DNA from: Romboutsia maritimum
GTDB lineage: Bacteria > Bacillota > Clostridia > Peptostreptococcales > Peptostreptococcaceae
Length of the DNA: 64,000 nucleotides
NCBI RefSeq assembly: GCF_002251085.2
Contig: NZ_NOJZ02000001.1
Coordinates: 1-64,000 of the forward strand
Direction of reading: 5' to 3'
The notes beneath the pieces were generated by a model that saw only the letters and a list, made by a program, of their open reading frames with translations, did no database searches and was not told where the DNA came from. Every line of letters begins with the position of its first letter. Positions within the stretch are counted from its first letter, which is position 1. Positions 9,159 through 18,459 of the stretch are shown piece by piece. The position numbers and the translations under genes were made by a program.

Positions 9159-10266
9159 AACTGCAAGTTTATTGTTATTATTACCTAATCTTATTATTAT
9201 TTATTTATTATTTTACAATATGCAATTTTTTACTGGTAAAAAACAATTTTATGGTGTTTCTATAAAAAAAGATTATATTGATATAAAAGAATTCAAAAAT
9301 TTAGATAAGAGATTTAAATCTCTTAATACACTCGGGTTCATAATTATCATTCTTTCTTCTTTAATTTTAATATACAAATTTGAGAAAGTAGCATTTGCAT
9401 CATCTTTCCCAATACTAATGTACATAACCTATAACTTCTTTATTTATGTAAACACTCATAATAAAGTAAAACTTTTAAAACATAAACTATTATCTACTGA
9501 AACTAAAGTAGACTTTGAAATTTCTACTAAATCAGTTGTAGATGTTACTTTTTTAAATGAAAGAAATACTATTTTAAAAAAATTTAAATTTATTTATTTA
9601 ATACCAAATTTTATACTTTTTATATTTTGTTTATTTGCTATGACAAAATATAATAATATATCTAATAGTATTCCTATACACTGGTCTTTATTTGGTATTG
9701 CTGATAATTTTATAGAAAAATCTATTTCTAATGTATCACTAATTATAGGTTCTTTATTTTTAATAAATATAGTAATTTCTGTATTAGGATTTAATTCTAT
9801 AAAATCTAGAATAAAAATAGATACTGAAAATATAACTGAAAGTAGATTGGAAAGTCTTAAGTATTTAAATAAAATAGGTTTTACTTTTTTAGTTCTATTG
9901 ATTTCTATATTTATTATGAGTGTAAATATTATAGCTTCTATTATCTTTAATTTAAATTTAAACACTATAGTTTCTATTTTATCGACTTTACTTATGTTTA
10001 TTTCTTCAATTTATTTAATAATAATTTTTATAAAGTCTCCAAATTTAAAATCAACATCTTCTTTTTCTCCAGATGATGATGAAAAATATTGGATATGGGG
10101 AAGTATTTATAATAATCCTAACGATCCATCATTTATGGTTCAAAAAAAATTTGGAATTGGCTGGACAATAAATTTAGCTACTTCCCTAGGTAAAGTTTTC
10201 TTTATAATCACTGGTGCTTTACTTATTTGGGCAGTGTTTATAACATTTCAAACTCTATTTATTTAG
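9151..10266 (+). CDS. DUF1648 / DUF5808-type multi-pass membrane protein
   Basis: The 371-residue integral membrane protein has about eight hydrophobic segments. Residues about 165-190 carry the DUF1648 signature (NSIPIHWSLFGIADNF), also found in the SdpI-type immunity proteins. The C-terminus has the DUF5808-like motif DDDEKYWIWGSIYNNPNDPSF..KKFGIGWTIN. It follows a YtrA-type GntR gene with an 8-base overlap, a common pairing in Firmicutes. By analogy with SdpI it may sense or resist membrane-active stress, but no substrate is known. The start ATG at 9151 follows TATGGGGTG. Confidence 0.78.
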   Translation: MSKTASLLLLLPNLIIIYLLFYNMQFFTGKKQFYGVSIKKDYIDIKEFKNLDKRFKSLNTLGFIIIILSSLILIYKFEKVAFASSFPILMYITYNFFIYVNTHNKVKLLKHKLLSTETKVDFEISTKSVVDVTFLNERNTILKKFKFIYLIPNFILFIFCLFAMTKYNNISNSIPIHWSLFGIADNFIEKSISNVSLIIGSLFLINIVISVLGFNSIKSRIKIDTENITESRLESLKYLNKIGFTFLVLLISIFIMSVNIIASIIFNLNLNTIVSILSTLLMFISSIYLIIIFIKSPNLKSTSSFSPDDDEKYWIWGSIYNNPNDPSFMVQKKFGIGWTINLATSLGKVFFIITGALLIWAVFITFQTLFI

Positions 10267-10302
10267 TTTTAGAGAATATCTTTAACTTATTAAAATGAAT
10301 TG

Positions 10303-10400
10303 CCTCAAAATAAAATTTTGTGATTAATATAGCGCTTGGGATGAGTATAAATTCTCATCCCTTCGCTAAGTTATTTTACAAAATCCTTATATTTTTGAGT
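10303..10400. repeat. Long imperfect stem-loop between convergent genes
   Basis: Between the DUF1648 gene and trpP the sequence folds on itself over almost 100 bases. The inner stem is GGGATGAG/CTCATCCC, the next TAGCG/CGCTA, then ATTTTGT/ACAAAAT, and the outermost CTCAAAA/TTTTGAG. It may act as a two-way terminator, but it is longer than usual and could be a small repeat element. I found no second copy in the window by eye. Confidence 0.5.
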
Positions 10401-10438
10401 AAAATACTTGATTATTTTATTTAATTTTATTTGTTAAT

Positions 10439-10993
10439 TTAACTTTGATAATTTAATCTCTTTAAAGAAAGATTTACTACTTTAAAGAGAAATAATCCTG
10501 CAATTAAATTTATTAATGTAGCTGGTACTACTGCTGCCATAAATAATGCTATAAATGCCCCTGGAAGTCCTACTAGTAGTTGTGCTGATAATAAGAATAC
10601 TGTTCCACTTATAATAGTTCCTACTGGGAATATTATTGTAGCTACTATAACATCCTGTCTTTTTTTATTTAACTTTTTAATAACTGGTAACTTATATGTT
10701 AAATAAATCATTAAATATATTAAATTAGTTGTAATAATTTTATCAACTACATTAGGTACCTGACCTGCTGGAAATTTTGTAGTTAATGCAGCAAATATTC
10801 CTGTAACTAAACCTGCAACTAATGATGTTTTATAATCTCCTTTGTTTAATATCATTATAGTAAATAGCATCAAAATAGCCATATCTGGTTGTATAGGAAG
10901 TCCTATCGCTGGTGTGAGCTGATGTAATAGTAATCCCATTGCTAAAAGTAATGAATTTAGAACTAATTTTTTTGTATTTGTTTTCGTTTTCAT
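10439..10993 (-). CDS. trpP: Tryptophan transporter TrpP
   Basis: TrpP (YhaG) is the tryptophan uptake protein of Firmicutes. The 184-residue protein has about five membrane helices and the family's N-terminal pattern (LLLAMGLLLHQLTPAIGLPIQPDM) and central TTKFPAGQVPNVVDKI segment. The ATG at 10993 follows CGGAGGAAT. It is preceded by a T-box leader with a UGG specifier, which independently supports tryptophan as the substrate: uncharged tRNA-Trp should allow read-through into the gene. Confidence 0.92.
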   Translation of the reverse strand: MKTKTNTKKLVLNSLLLAMGLLLHQLTPAIGLPIQPDMAILMLFTIMILNKGDYKTSLVAGLVTGIFAALTTKFPAGQVPNVVDKIITTNLIYLMIYLTYKLPVIKKLNKKRQDVIVATIIFPVGTIISGTVFLLSAQLLVGLPGAFIALFMAAVVPATLINLIAGLFLFKVVNLSLKRLNYQS

Positions 10994-11075
10994 AATAATT
11001 CCTCCGATTTTTTATTAATTTAAAGTACTTTTTATAAATCCAATTTTCTACATTATCTTTTCTAGATTCATACTT

Positions 11076-11099
11076 TCATAACATTACTAATCACCTCCT
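11076..11099 (-). promoter_or_regulatory. Strong orphan Shine-Dalgarno with a two-codon ORF in the trpP leader
   Basis: On the minus strand AGGAGGTG (11092-11099) is followed 7 bases later by ATG-TTA-TGA (11084-11076), a Met-Leu-stop mini-ORF. It lies between the T-box terminator and the trpP start and has no larger ORF to serve. It may be a fortuitous or relic ribosome binding site, or may influence leader translation. Confidence 0.35.
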
Positions 11100-11142
11100 A
11101 ATTACATATATTTTGATTGCTTTTAATTTAAATTTTTGCAAT

Positions 11143-11430
11143 AAAAAAACTCCGCCCTAATTTAATAGGACGGAGATTATCCGCGTTGCCACCTAAATTA
11201 TATATAGTAAATAAACATATAAAATAAATACTATATATCACTTATATTCAGGTACTATCATACCCTATTCGCTATAACGTGCGACTCACGGTAAAGTCTA
11301 CTCTCATAATTATGATTTCAATTTACTCCTCTAAGGTCCATTCACTAAACTCTTTCTTGCTAAGATTCCACCATCCTCAGCTCTCTATTTTGAAACTAAA
11401 CTTAGCTACTCTTCCTTTTCACAGGATTTT
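11143..11430 (-). promoter_or_regulatory. Tryptophan-specific T-box leader
   Basis: On the minus strand the core T-box sequence AGGTGGCAACGCGG lies at 11194-11181, complementary to the tRNA acceptor end. It is followed by the terminator stem (11175-11150) and a T7 run (11149-11143). The Stem I specifier segment reads GAA-TGG-ACC, placing the codon UGG (Trp) at 11340-11338. Stem I elements are visible between about 11430 and 11280. It controls trpP by tRNA-Trp-dependent antitermination. Confidence 0.93.
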
Positions 11431-11540
11431 AAATTTATTAATTTTATAATATTCTATAATTTATAAAATGTCAACTATTTTAAATGATATATTTTTTATT
11501 ATTATATTCTTTAAATATAACTTTGTTACAAGTTTTTAAT

Positions 11541-12638
11541 TTATATTGTTTTAAATGGATTTAAGTTTATATTACTTTTTATGACCTCAATTTCATCTAT
11601 AGTATCTAAAAATCTTTTCATAACGTCTTTGAATATATCCTCTGTATCAAAATGTCCACAATCAATTATATTCATACCTATATCTAAAGCATCTTGGGCA
11701 TCATGATACTTTACATCTCCCGTTATAATTACCTGTGCACCTTGTCTTTTAGCTTTCTTAACCATATCCGCTCCTGAGCCTGTTACAACAGCCACTTTAT
11801 TTATTTCATTGTCAAAATTTCCAACAATTCTTATATAATCCATTTTTAATTTTTCTTTTATATTATTTGACAACTTTTCTAATGTAATATTTTGTTTTAA
11901 CTTGCTAAGTCTACCTAATCCTACACTTTGTCCTTTATTTTCAAGTCTGTATATATCATATGCCACTTCTTCATAAGGATGAGCTTTTAACATACTACTT
12001 ATAACTCCTCCTAAAATATTTTGAGGAACTATAGTTTCAATTTTAATTTCATTTACTTTTTCAACCTGTCCATTTACACCTATAAATGGACTTGATCCAT
12101 CTAAAGGCTTAAATGTACCTATCCCTTCACAATTAAATGTACAGTGGCTATAATTACCTATATGACCCGCTCCAGCATTTGCTAAAGCTTTTCTTAGATT
12201 CTCAGCATGAGTAGTAGGTACATATACCACTATTTTATATAAAGTTTCTATGTTTGTTATATCTAGAATCTTAGTATCTTCAAATCCCATAATTTCCATG
12301 AAATAATCATTAAGTCCATCAAACGCTATGTCAAAATTTGTATGCATAGAATATAAAGCCACATCATTTTTTATAAGTTTATGTATTAATTTGCCTTTTA
12401 AATCTGATGTATTTACTTTATTTATTTTTTTAAATATAAATGGATGATGGGTTATAATTAAATCTATATTGTTTTTTATAGCTTCTTCTATTACCTTTTC
12501 ATTAGCTTCAAGAACAACTAATACCCTTTTTATATCCATTTCATAATCTCCAACTAAAAGTCCTACATTATCCCAATCATATGCAAGACTTAAAGGATAT
12601 TTTAATTCAATTTTTTTAATAAGACTTTTTAATTTCAT
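11541..12638 (-). CDS. Nif3-like dinuclear metal centre hexameric protein
   Basis: The 365-residue Nif3/YqfO-type protein belongs to a toroid family that binds two metals. Its biochemical role is unsettled, with GTP cyclohydrolase I-like folds noted. Visible metal-site motifs are LIITHHPFIF (about 60-70) and SMHTNFDIAFDGLN near the N-terminus, and GSGADMVKKA and ITGDVKYHDAQDA near the C-terminus. The middle third is the inserted PII-like domain (about 130-230) found in YqfO. The ATG at 12638 follows AAGGGGCTGAG. It lies 22 bases after trmK, the common Firmicutes trmK-yqfO pair next to rpoD. Confidence 0.92.
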   Translation of the reverse strand: MKLKSLIKKIELKYPLSLAYDWDNVGLLVGDYEMDIKRVLVVLEANEKVIEEAIKNNIDLIITHHPFIFKKINKVNTSDLKGKLIHKLIKNDVALYSMHTNFDIAFDGLNDYFMEIMGFEDTKILDITNIETLYKIVVYVPTTHAENLRKALANAGAGHIGNYSHCTFNCEGIGTFKPLDGSSPFIGVNGQVEKVNEIKIETIVPQNILGGVISSMLKAHPYEEVAYDIYRLENKGQSVGLGRLSKLKQNITLEKLSNNIKEKLKMDYIRIVGNFDNEINKVAVVTGSGADMVKKAKRQGAQVIITGDVKYHDAQDALDIGMNIIDCGHFDTEDIFKDVMKRFLDTIDEIEVIKSNINLNPFKTI

Positions 12639-12660
12639 TTTTCTCAGCCCCTTAATAAGA

Positions 12661-13350
12661 TTATTTTATTAGATTTTCTAGTTTTTTTATTGAAGAAAGA
12701 CTTGCTTGTCTTTTTTGTTCTATGACTTCTCCACTTTTACCTTCTATTTTATTTAGTATAGATTTATACATATGTATTTTTTTATTTATAAATTCTTCTA
12801 ATAAAGGATCTTTATTTTCTATTAATTTTTTTCCTACTTCTAAATAAATTTCATCTTCTATATTAGTAATGTTACCAGTATATTTAGCAATTATTATCTC
12901 ATATATTCTAAAATCTTCTTTTACTAATACTTCATCTAATATCTCAAATCCATTTTTATATAAATAACGTCTAAGTTCATCTTGTGCTTGCATTGGTTGA
13001 AGTATTAACTTATCTACAGTATGTGCAACCTCAAGTTTAGCTTCTAATAACTGGCTTATTAATATACCACCCATACCAGCTATTATAACTTCATCAACTT
13101 CACCTTGTTCTAATACTTCTATTCCTGAACCTAATCTCAAGTCTACGTTATCTAATAAATTGTTATATTTAACTTCTTTTTTTGCATTATCAAGTGGTCC
13201 CTTATTTACATCCGCCAATATAGCATATGATACGTGAGCTTTATTTAATAAATAAACTGGTATATATCCATGATCTGTTCCTATGTCTGCTATTTTTTTA
13301 TCTTTAGTTACTAACGATGCTATTTTTAATAATCTGTCTGTTAATTTCAA
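12661..13350 (-). CDS. trmK: tRNA (adenine(22)-N1)-methyltransferase TrmK
   Basis: TrmK methylates N1 of adenine 22 in tRNA using S-adenosylmethionine. The 229-residue protein has the SAM-binding motif ADIGTDHGYIPVYL (about 20-33), an NNLLDNVDLRLGSGIEVL segment, and the DEVIIAGMGG catalytic loop typical of the family (YqfN). The C-terminal about 70 residues are helical, as in homologues. The start is TTG at 13350, with AAAGGATG upstream. It follows rpoD and precedes the Nif3-like gene. A hairpin at 13405-13435 separates it from rpoD, so it may have its own promoter or rely on read-through. Confidence 0.92.
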   Translation of the reverse strand: MKLTDRLLKIASLVTKDKKIADIGTDHGYIPVYLLNKAHVSYAILADVNKGPLDNAKKEVKYNNLLDNVDLRLGSGIEVLEQGEVDEVIIAGMGGILISQLLEAKLEVAHTVDKLILQPMQAQDELRRYLYKNGFEILDEVLVKEDFRIYEIIIAKYTGNITNIEDEIYLEVGKKLIENKDPLLEEFINKKIHMYKSILNKIEGKSGEVIEQKRQASLSSIKKLENLIK

Positions 13351-13404
13351 AATAATTTCATCCTTTCTTTACTTTATAAATAAATATAAATTGTTTAAAT
13401 TTAA

Positions 13405-13435
13405 AAAATCGCCTTATATTTTAAGGCGAATTTTT
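13405..13435 (-). terminator. Hairpin between rpoD and trmK
   Basis: TCGCCTTA and TAAGGCGA pair across a short AT loop. On the minus strand this is followed by six T. It lies 15 bases downstream of the rpoD stop, so it probably limits expression of trmK from the dnaG-rpoD transcript. Confidence 0.75.
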
Positions 13436-13449
13436 GTATTATATGAACT

Positions 13450-14613
13450 CTAATCTAAATAATCTCTAAGTTTCTTAGATCTACTTGGATGTCTTAATTT
13501 TCTTAAAGCCTTAGCTTCTATTTGTCTTATTCTCTCTCTAGTTACATCAAACTCTTTTCCTACTTCTTCAAGAGTTCTAGCTCTTCCATCTTCAAGACCA
13601 AATCTTAATTTAAGTACTTTTTGTTCTCTTTCATTTAATGACCCAAGTACATCTTCTATTTGTTCTTTTAATAAAGAATATGCTGCTGCTTCTGCTGGAG
13701 CAGGTGCATCATCATCTGGAATAAAGTCTCCTAAATGACTATCTTCTTCTTCACCTATTGGAGTTTCTAAAGATACAGGATCTTGAGCTATTTTCATAAT
13801 TTCTCTAACTTTATCTTCCGTCATTTCCATTTCTTTAGCTATTTCCTCTGGCTTTGGATCTCTTCCTAATTCTTGAAGTAATTGTCTTGACACTCTTATT
13901 AATTTGTTTATTGTTTCAACCATATGAACAGGTATTCTTATAGTTCTTGCTTGGTCTGCTATAGCACGAGTTATAGCTTGTCTAATCCACCATGTAGCAT
14001 ATGTACTAAATTTGTATCCCTTAGTATAATCAAATTTTTCAACAGCTTTTATCAGACCTAAATTTCCTTCTTGTATTAAGTCTAAGAAAAGCATACCTCT
14101 ACCTACATATCTTTTAGCAATACTTACAACTAATCTTAGATTTGCCTCTACAAGTCTTTGCTTCGCTATTTCATCGCCCTCATGCATTCTTTTAGCTAAT
14201 TCAACTTCTTCATGTGGTTTAAGTAGAGGAATTTTTCCTATTTCTTTTAAGTACATTCTAACTGGGTCATCTATACTTATTCCTTTTGGTAAAGATAAAT
14301 CTATAGCTTCTATTTCTACAGTACCGTCCTTAGATATTTCATCTTCTGTTCCTTCATCAAGGCTATCTACATCTAACTCATCATCACTTGCTGAAAAATC
14401 TTCACTTGCTTTATCTTCTTTATTGTCTATTACTTCAATTCCTAGATTACCTAGTGTTTCATAAAGATTTTCAACCTTATCTTTATCTAAATCTGTTTCT
14501 GAAAAAGCTTCCATTATTTCAGCAAGGGTAAGAGATCCTTGCTTTTTTCCTTTTTCTATTAAACTCTTAGCCGTTATCCTTTTTGATTCTCTTTTGTTTG
14601 TTTTATTTTCCAC
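13450..14613 (-). CDS. rpoD: RNA polymerase primary sigma factor RpoD (SigA)
   Basis: The 387-residue housekeeping sigma factor directs RNA polymerase to -35/-10 promoters. An acidic N-terminal region 1.1 comes first (rich in Asp/Glu around 60-100). It is followed by region 1.2 ([11 protein letters not shown]), region 2 ([53 protein letters not shown]), region 3, and region 4 with its HTH ([33 protein letters not shown]). I chose GTG at 14613 because GGGAGG lies 7 bases before it. A TTG two codons earlier is too close to that site. It follows dnaG by 17 bases in the conserved dnaG-rpoD arrangement. Confidence 0.97.
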   Translation of the reverse strand: MENKTNKRESKRITAKSLIEKGKKQGSLTLAEIMEAFSETDLDKDKVENLYETLGNLGIEVIDNKEDKASEDFSASDDELDVDSLDEGTEDEISKDGTVEIEAIDLSLPKGISIDDPVRMYLKEIGKIPLLKPHEEVELAKRMHEGDEIAKQRLVEANLRLVVSIAKRYVGRGMLFLDLIQEGNLGLIKAVEKFDYTKGYKFSTYATWWIRQAITRAIADQARTIRIPVHMVETINKLIRVSRQLLQELGRDPKPEEIAKEMEMTEDKVREIMKIAQDPVSLETPIGEEEDSHLGDFIPDDDAPAPAEAAAYSLLKEQIEDVLGSLNEREQKVLKLRFGLEDGRARTLEEVGKEFDVTRERIRQIEAKALRKLRHPSRSKKLRDYLD

Positions 14614-14630
14614 ACTCAAACCTCCCTTCT

Positions 14631-16436
14631 TTATAAGCTTTGTAACATTTTTCTCATTTCTACTATTTTTAAAGCTATTTCCATAATTTTCACATCTACC
14701 TCTTTCGTGTCTGTATTGTTTTTTTTGTTATTTTCAATATTTCTTTGTTCATCTAACAATCTATTAATATTTTCTTGAAGTTTATTCTTTTTTACACTTT
14801 TTATTACTTCATCTATACTTTTTATATTCTCAAAATTTATACCCTCTAAAGAAATTTTAGTTAAATCTTTCAAATATTCTTCGGATATGTTTAAACTTTT
14901 TATTTTGTCAATAGTTATTTTGTCCAATTCTTGATTTTTAATTATGCAATTTAAAATTTCTTTACTATCATTTGATGAAAAATCTGAATTGTCAACCTTT
15001 AATAAAGCTATTTCTCTTAATTTTTTACTTTCTAACATAATTTTTATAAGAGTTTCTTCCACAAACTGTTTTCCTTTTGTTATAGCTTTTGGCTTTTCTA
15101 TTACTTTCTTTTCGTTATATTTAATTTGTTTATTGCTAGTATAGTCTTTATTATAATGCTTACCATATATTTCCTTTTTTATAGATTCGGTACTAATACC
15201 TATTTCTTTACTCAAATATTTAGTATAGTAATCAATTTCCACAGGACTTTTTAGCTTTTTGATTATTTTCGAAGCTTCTTTTGCTAATTTTACTCTATCT
15301 TCATCTTTTTCCATACTAAATTTATCTTTAAGTCTATCTATTTTGTATTTTATATAATGTGTAGAAACATCCATTTCTTTCTTGTATTCGCTTAATCCAT
15401 ATTTTCTAACAAATTCATCTGGATCTTTACAGTCTTTTAAATTTAATACTCTTACACTAATATCTAACTTTGTAAGTATTTCTATAGCTCTTAAAGTAGC
15501 TTTTATACCTGCTTCATCAGAATCATAAGATATAATAGCAGTATCTACATATCTCTTTATTAAAATTCCTTGTTGCTCTGTCAAGGCTGTCCCTAGAGTA
15601 GCTACTACATTTTTTATACCATATTGATGAAGTGATATTAAATCCATATAACCTTCAACTAATACTATAGTCCTATTTTCTATATGTTTTCTTGAAAAAT
15701 TCAAACCATAAAGATTTTGTCTTTTATTAAAAATTAATGTATCAGGAGAATTTAGATATTTCGGTAAAGAATCATCCAAAACCCTTCCCCCAAATCCAAT
15801 TACATTTCCTCTATAATCAAAAATAGGAAACATCACTCTGTTTCTAAATCTATCATAAAATTTATTGCTATCAATTTTATGTGTGATTAGTCCAGATTCT
15901 ACTAAATCTTTTTTTTCATAACCCTTAGATATCAAATAATCCATAAGTGAATTCCAAGAATCTAACGAAAAACCTAGTCCAAATTTTTTAATAGTCTTAT
16001 CGTCAAGTCCTCTACTTCTAAGATATTCATATCCAAAATTTTTACAGCTAGTTAAATTAGAGAAATAGAATCTAGCAGCTTCTACGTGTATATCTTGAAA
16101 TTTTTTAGCATTTTCTATTTTTAGCCTAGTTTCTTCATTCATATTAGTATTAATTTCTATACCACATTTATTGGCTAATAACTTTACAGCATCCATAAAC
16201 TCTAAATTTTCAATTTTCATTACAAAGTTAATTACATCTCCACCTTCACCACATCCAAAACACTTGTATATTTGTTTTGATGTATTAATATAGAAAGAAG
16301 GTGTCTTTTCCCCATGAAAAGGACATAATCCCTTATAATTACTTCCTGATGGCTGTATATTTATATATTGTGATATAATACTTGAAATATCACATCTTGA
16401 TTTAACTTCTTCTATAACATCTTTTATATCATTCAT
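14631..16436 (-). CDS. dnaG: DNA primase DnaG
   Basis: DnaG synthesises RNA primers for chromosome replication and interacts with the replicative helicase. The 601-residue protein has an N-terminal CHC2 zinc finger (about 39-64: [18 protein letters not shown]). The RNA polymerase core includes [17 protein letters not shown], and the TOPRIM fold has [16 protein letters not shown] and SYDSDEAG. A helicase-binding helical C-terminus follows. ATG at 16436 is preceded by AAGGTGATA. It is first in an operon with rpoD, with a sigma-A-like promoter at 16476-16503. Confidence 0.97.
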   Translation of the reverse strand: MNDIKDVIEEVKSRCDISSIISQYINIQPSGSNYKGLCPFHGEKTPSFYINTSKQIYKCFGCGEGGDVINFVMKIENLEFMDAVKLLANKCGIEINTNMNEETRLKIENAKKFQDIHVEAARFYFSNLTSCKNFGYEYLRSRGLDDKTIKKFGLGFSLDSWNSLMDYLISKGYEKKDLVESGLITHKIDSNKFYDRFRNRVMFPIFDYRGNVIGFGGRVLDDSLPKYLNSPDTLIFNKRQNLYGLNFSRKHIENRTIVLVEGYMDLISLHQYGIKNVVATLGTALTEQQGILIKRYVDTAIISYDSDEAGIKATLRAIEILTKLDISVRVLNLKDCKDPDEFVRKYGLSEYKKEMDVSTHYIKYKIDRLKDKFSMEKDEDRVKLAKEASKIIKKLKSPVEIDYYTKYLSKEIGISTESIKKEIYGKHYNKDYTSNKQIKYNEKKVIEKPKAITKGKQFVEETLIKIMLESKKLREIALLKVDNSDFSSNDSKEILNCIIKNQELDKITIDKIKSLNISEEYLKDLTKISLEGINFENIKSIDEVIKSVKKNKLQENINRLLDEQRNIENNKKNNTDTKEVDVKIMEIALKIVEMRKMLQSL

Positions 16437-16475
16437 ATTATCACCTTCTGGTGTAATTTTTGTCTTAACATTTCT

Positions 16476-16503
16476 ATTTTACATTATATTATAAATTTGT
16501 CAA
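16476..16503 (-). promoter_or_regulatory. Putative sigma-A promoter for dnaG-rpoD
   Basis: On the minus strand TTGACA (16503-16498) is separated by 16 bases from TAAAAT (16481-16476), a 6/6 and 5/6 match to consensus. It lies about 40 bases upstream of the dnaG start. Confidence 0.6.
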
Positions 16504-16789
16504 ATGCTCATTATACAGAATTCGACTTTTTTTGTTGATATCCTTCTTTAAATTAAAATTTTTTATTGTTTTCATTGTTTTTTTATTCTACAAAAAAATA
16601 CTATATAATTTATATTTTTCATATTTAATATTTATTGCTAATTTAAGTTTTCCTTTTTTTATTAATTTACCCTTATTTTTTGAAATTTAAATAAATTTCA
16701 TATTATCATAAAAACTTTCATTCAAATTATATTATGATTACTATATAAAAAATTCATACCTTTTCTTACTTTTTCTTTTATTTCAGATT
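16504..16789. other. AT-rich intergenic stretch between aroF and dnaG
   Basis: This is the remainder of the 387-base gap between the end of the folate operon (terminator at 16790-16816) and the dnaG promoter. It is almost entirely A/T. I see no ORF, RNA gene or repeat in it. Confidence 0.5.
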
Positions 16790-16816
16790 AAAAAAGAGGC
16801 TTTTGGCCTCTTTTTT
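16790..16816 (-). terminator. Terminator of the folate operon (after aroF)
   Basis: AAAAAGAGGC and GCCTCTTTTTT-type arms form a near-perfect stem with a TTTT loop, 8 bases beyond the aroF stop. Six T residues follow on the minus strand. Confidence 0.9.
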
Positions 16817-16823
16817 AATAAGT

Positions 16824-17600
16824 CTATATTGAATTCATTAAATCTTCAAATTCATCAAAGTGAAGAGATTGTATTCCATCAGATAAAGCATTTTCAGGAT
16901 CTGGATGTACCTCTACCATTATTCCATCTGATCCACAAGCAAATGATGCTATTGACATCGGTTTTACTAAATATCTAACACCTGTAGCATGACTTGGATC
17001 TACTATTACTGGTAAATTTGTTTCTTTTTTTATTATCGGTACTGCTGCTAAATCTAATGTATTTCTAGTATAATCATTATACGTTCTGATTCCTCTTTCA
17101 CACATTATTATTTTATGATTACCTTCTATTGCTATATATTCAGCAGCTCCAATCCATTCTCCAATAGTTGCACTTATACCCCTTTTTAACATAACAGGCT
17201 TGTCTTGCTTTCCTACTTCTGTAAGTAAGGTAAAGTTCTGCATATTTCTAGATCCTATCTGAATTATATCACTAACTTCATATAATTTTTCTAAATCTCT
17301 CGCATCCATAAGTTCTGTTATAATAGGCATATTAGTTTCTTTTTTCACTGCCTTTAATATTTCAAGTCCTTCTTCTTTTAATCCCTGAAAAGATTTCGGA
17401 GATGTTCTAGGTTTAAAAGCTCCACCTCTTAAAACATTTGCTCCTTTACTTTTTACAAACTTAGCAGTTTCTAAAAGCTGTTCATAACTTTCTATAGCAC
17501 ATGGTCCTGCTATTATAATTTTATCTTCTTTTACTACTATCTGTTTTTTATCTATGTTTAGATTAATTTTAATGTTGTCATTAAATAGGTTTTCTTTCAT
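16824..17600 (-). CDS. aroF: 3-deoxy-7-phosphoheptulonate (DAHP) synthase, AroF/AroG-beta type
   Basis: It condenses phosphoenolpyruvate and erythrose 4-phosphate, the first step of the shikimate pathway. The 258-residue protein is a short type I-beta enzyme without a chorismate mutase fusion. Motifs are [61 protein letters not shown] and VDPSHATG. It is the last gene of the folate operon and overlaps folK by 20 bases. This placement suggests it supplies chorismate for p-aminobenzoate synthesis. The ATG at 17600 follows AAGGAGCTTATAGGTA. About 30 N-terminal residues before the barrel may form a regulatory extension. Confidence 0.94.
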   Translation of the reverse strand: MKENLFNDNIKINLNIDKKQIVVKEDKIIIAGPCAIESYEQLLETAKFVKSKGANVLRGGAFKPRTSPKSFQGLKEEGLEILKAVKKETNMPIITELMDARDLEKLYEVSDIIQIGSRNMQNFTLLTEVGKQDKPVMLKRGISATIGEWIGAAEYIAIEGNHKIIMCERGIRTYNDYTRNTLDLAAVPIIKKETNLPVIVDPSHATGVRYLVKPMSIASFACGSDGIMVEVHPDPENALSDGIQSLHFDEFEDLMNSI

Positions 17601-18087
17601 TACCTATAAGCTCCTTTACTTCTTCTCTTTCTTTATCTGATAGAGAATTTAAATGTTCTTTTATTGTTTTTCCCTCAACACATAATGTATTATTTAAATC
17701 TATAAGCGGTATAAGCACAAATGCTCTTTCTTTTATTCTAGGATGAGGAATTAACAAATCATTAGCTTCTAATATTATATCATTAAAAAATAATATATCA
17801 ACATCTATAGTTCTAGGCCCCCATCTAATGATTCTTTTTCTATCTAGTTTTTGTTCAATTTCTTGACATACTTTTAATAAACTATTAGGATTTAAGTCTG
17901 TCTCAATCTCTACACACATATTTAAAAAATCTGCTTGTTCAGTATATCCCCAAGCTTTTGTTTCATAAAGCTTTGACTTTTTAACTTTAAATATATGATT
18001 ATTTTGTTCTAATATTTCACAGGCTTTTGAGATATATTCTATCCTATCTCCCATATTAGTTCCTAGGCCTAAATAAGCTTTATTCAT
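17581..18087 (-). CDS. folK: 2-amino-4-hydroxy-6-hydroxymethyldihydropteridine diphosphokinase FolK
   Basis: FolK transfers pyrophosphate from ATP to 6-hydroxymethyl-7,8-dihydropterin in folate synthesis. The 168-residue protein shows the family motifs [11 protein letters not shown] at the N-terminus, [30 protein letters not shown] (with the metal-binding DVD) and [16 protein letters not shown]. Length is normal. It overlaps the upstream folB by 8 bases and the downstream aroF by 20 bases, indicating tight translational coupling. Confidence 0.96.
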   Translation of the reverse strand: MNKAYLGLGTNMGDRIEYISKACEILEQNNHIFKVKKSKLYETKAWGYTEQADFLNMCVEIETDLNPNSLLKVCQEIEQKLDRKRIIRWGPRTIDVDILFFNDIILEANDLLIPHPRIKERAFVLIPLIDLNNTLCVEGKTIKEHLNSLSDKEREEVKELIGNERKPI

Positions 18088-18448
18088 GATTTTTCTCTCT
18101 CCTTATTTCTACTCCAAAATAATCATAAATTCCATTTACAGGTGCCTCAGGTTTTTTTATTCTAACCATTATCTTTTCAACTAAATTGAATTTTTCTAAT
18201 ACTTCAGCTGCTATATTTTCTGCTAAAGCTTCTATAAGATTAAATCTTTTATTTTCAGCAACATCCTTTACTACATCATATACCTCAGCATAACTAACTG
18301 ATTTATTCATATCATCAGTTTGTCCTGCCTCTTTAGTATCTACATAAAGTTCTATGTCTATAAAAAATTTTTGTCCTAATACACTTTCTTCTTTTAAAAC
18401 TCCATGATATCCATAAAATCCTAAGTTATTCAATAATATTTTATCCAT
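18080..18448 (-). CDS. folB: Dihydroneopterin aldolase FolB
   Basis: FolB cleaves 7,8-dihydroneopterin to 6-hydroxymethyl-7,8-dihydropterin and glycolaldehyde. The 122-residue protein has the typical short T-fold: LNNLGFYGYHGVLKEE near the N-terminus with the conserved Tyr and Glu, QKFFIDIELYVD, SVSYAEVYDVV, LIEALAENIA, and a C-terminal VRIKKPEAPVNGIYDYFGVEI with the catalytic Lys. It lies between folP (11 bases upstream) and folK (8-base overlap). Confidence 0.96.
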   Translation of the reverse strand: MDKILLNNLGFYGYHGVLKEESVLGQKFFIDIELYVDTKEAGQTDDMNKSVSYAEVYDVVKDVAENKRFNLIEALAENIAAEVLEKFNLVEKIMVRIKKPEAPVNGIYDYFGVEIRREKNHE

Positions 18449-18459
18449 ATATTGTGAAC

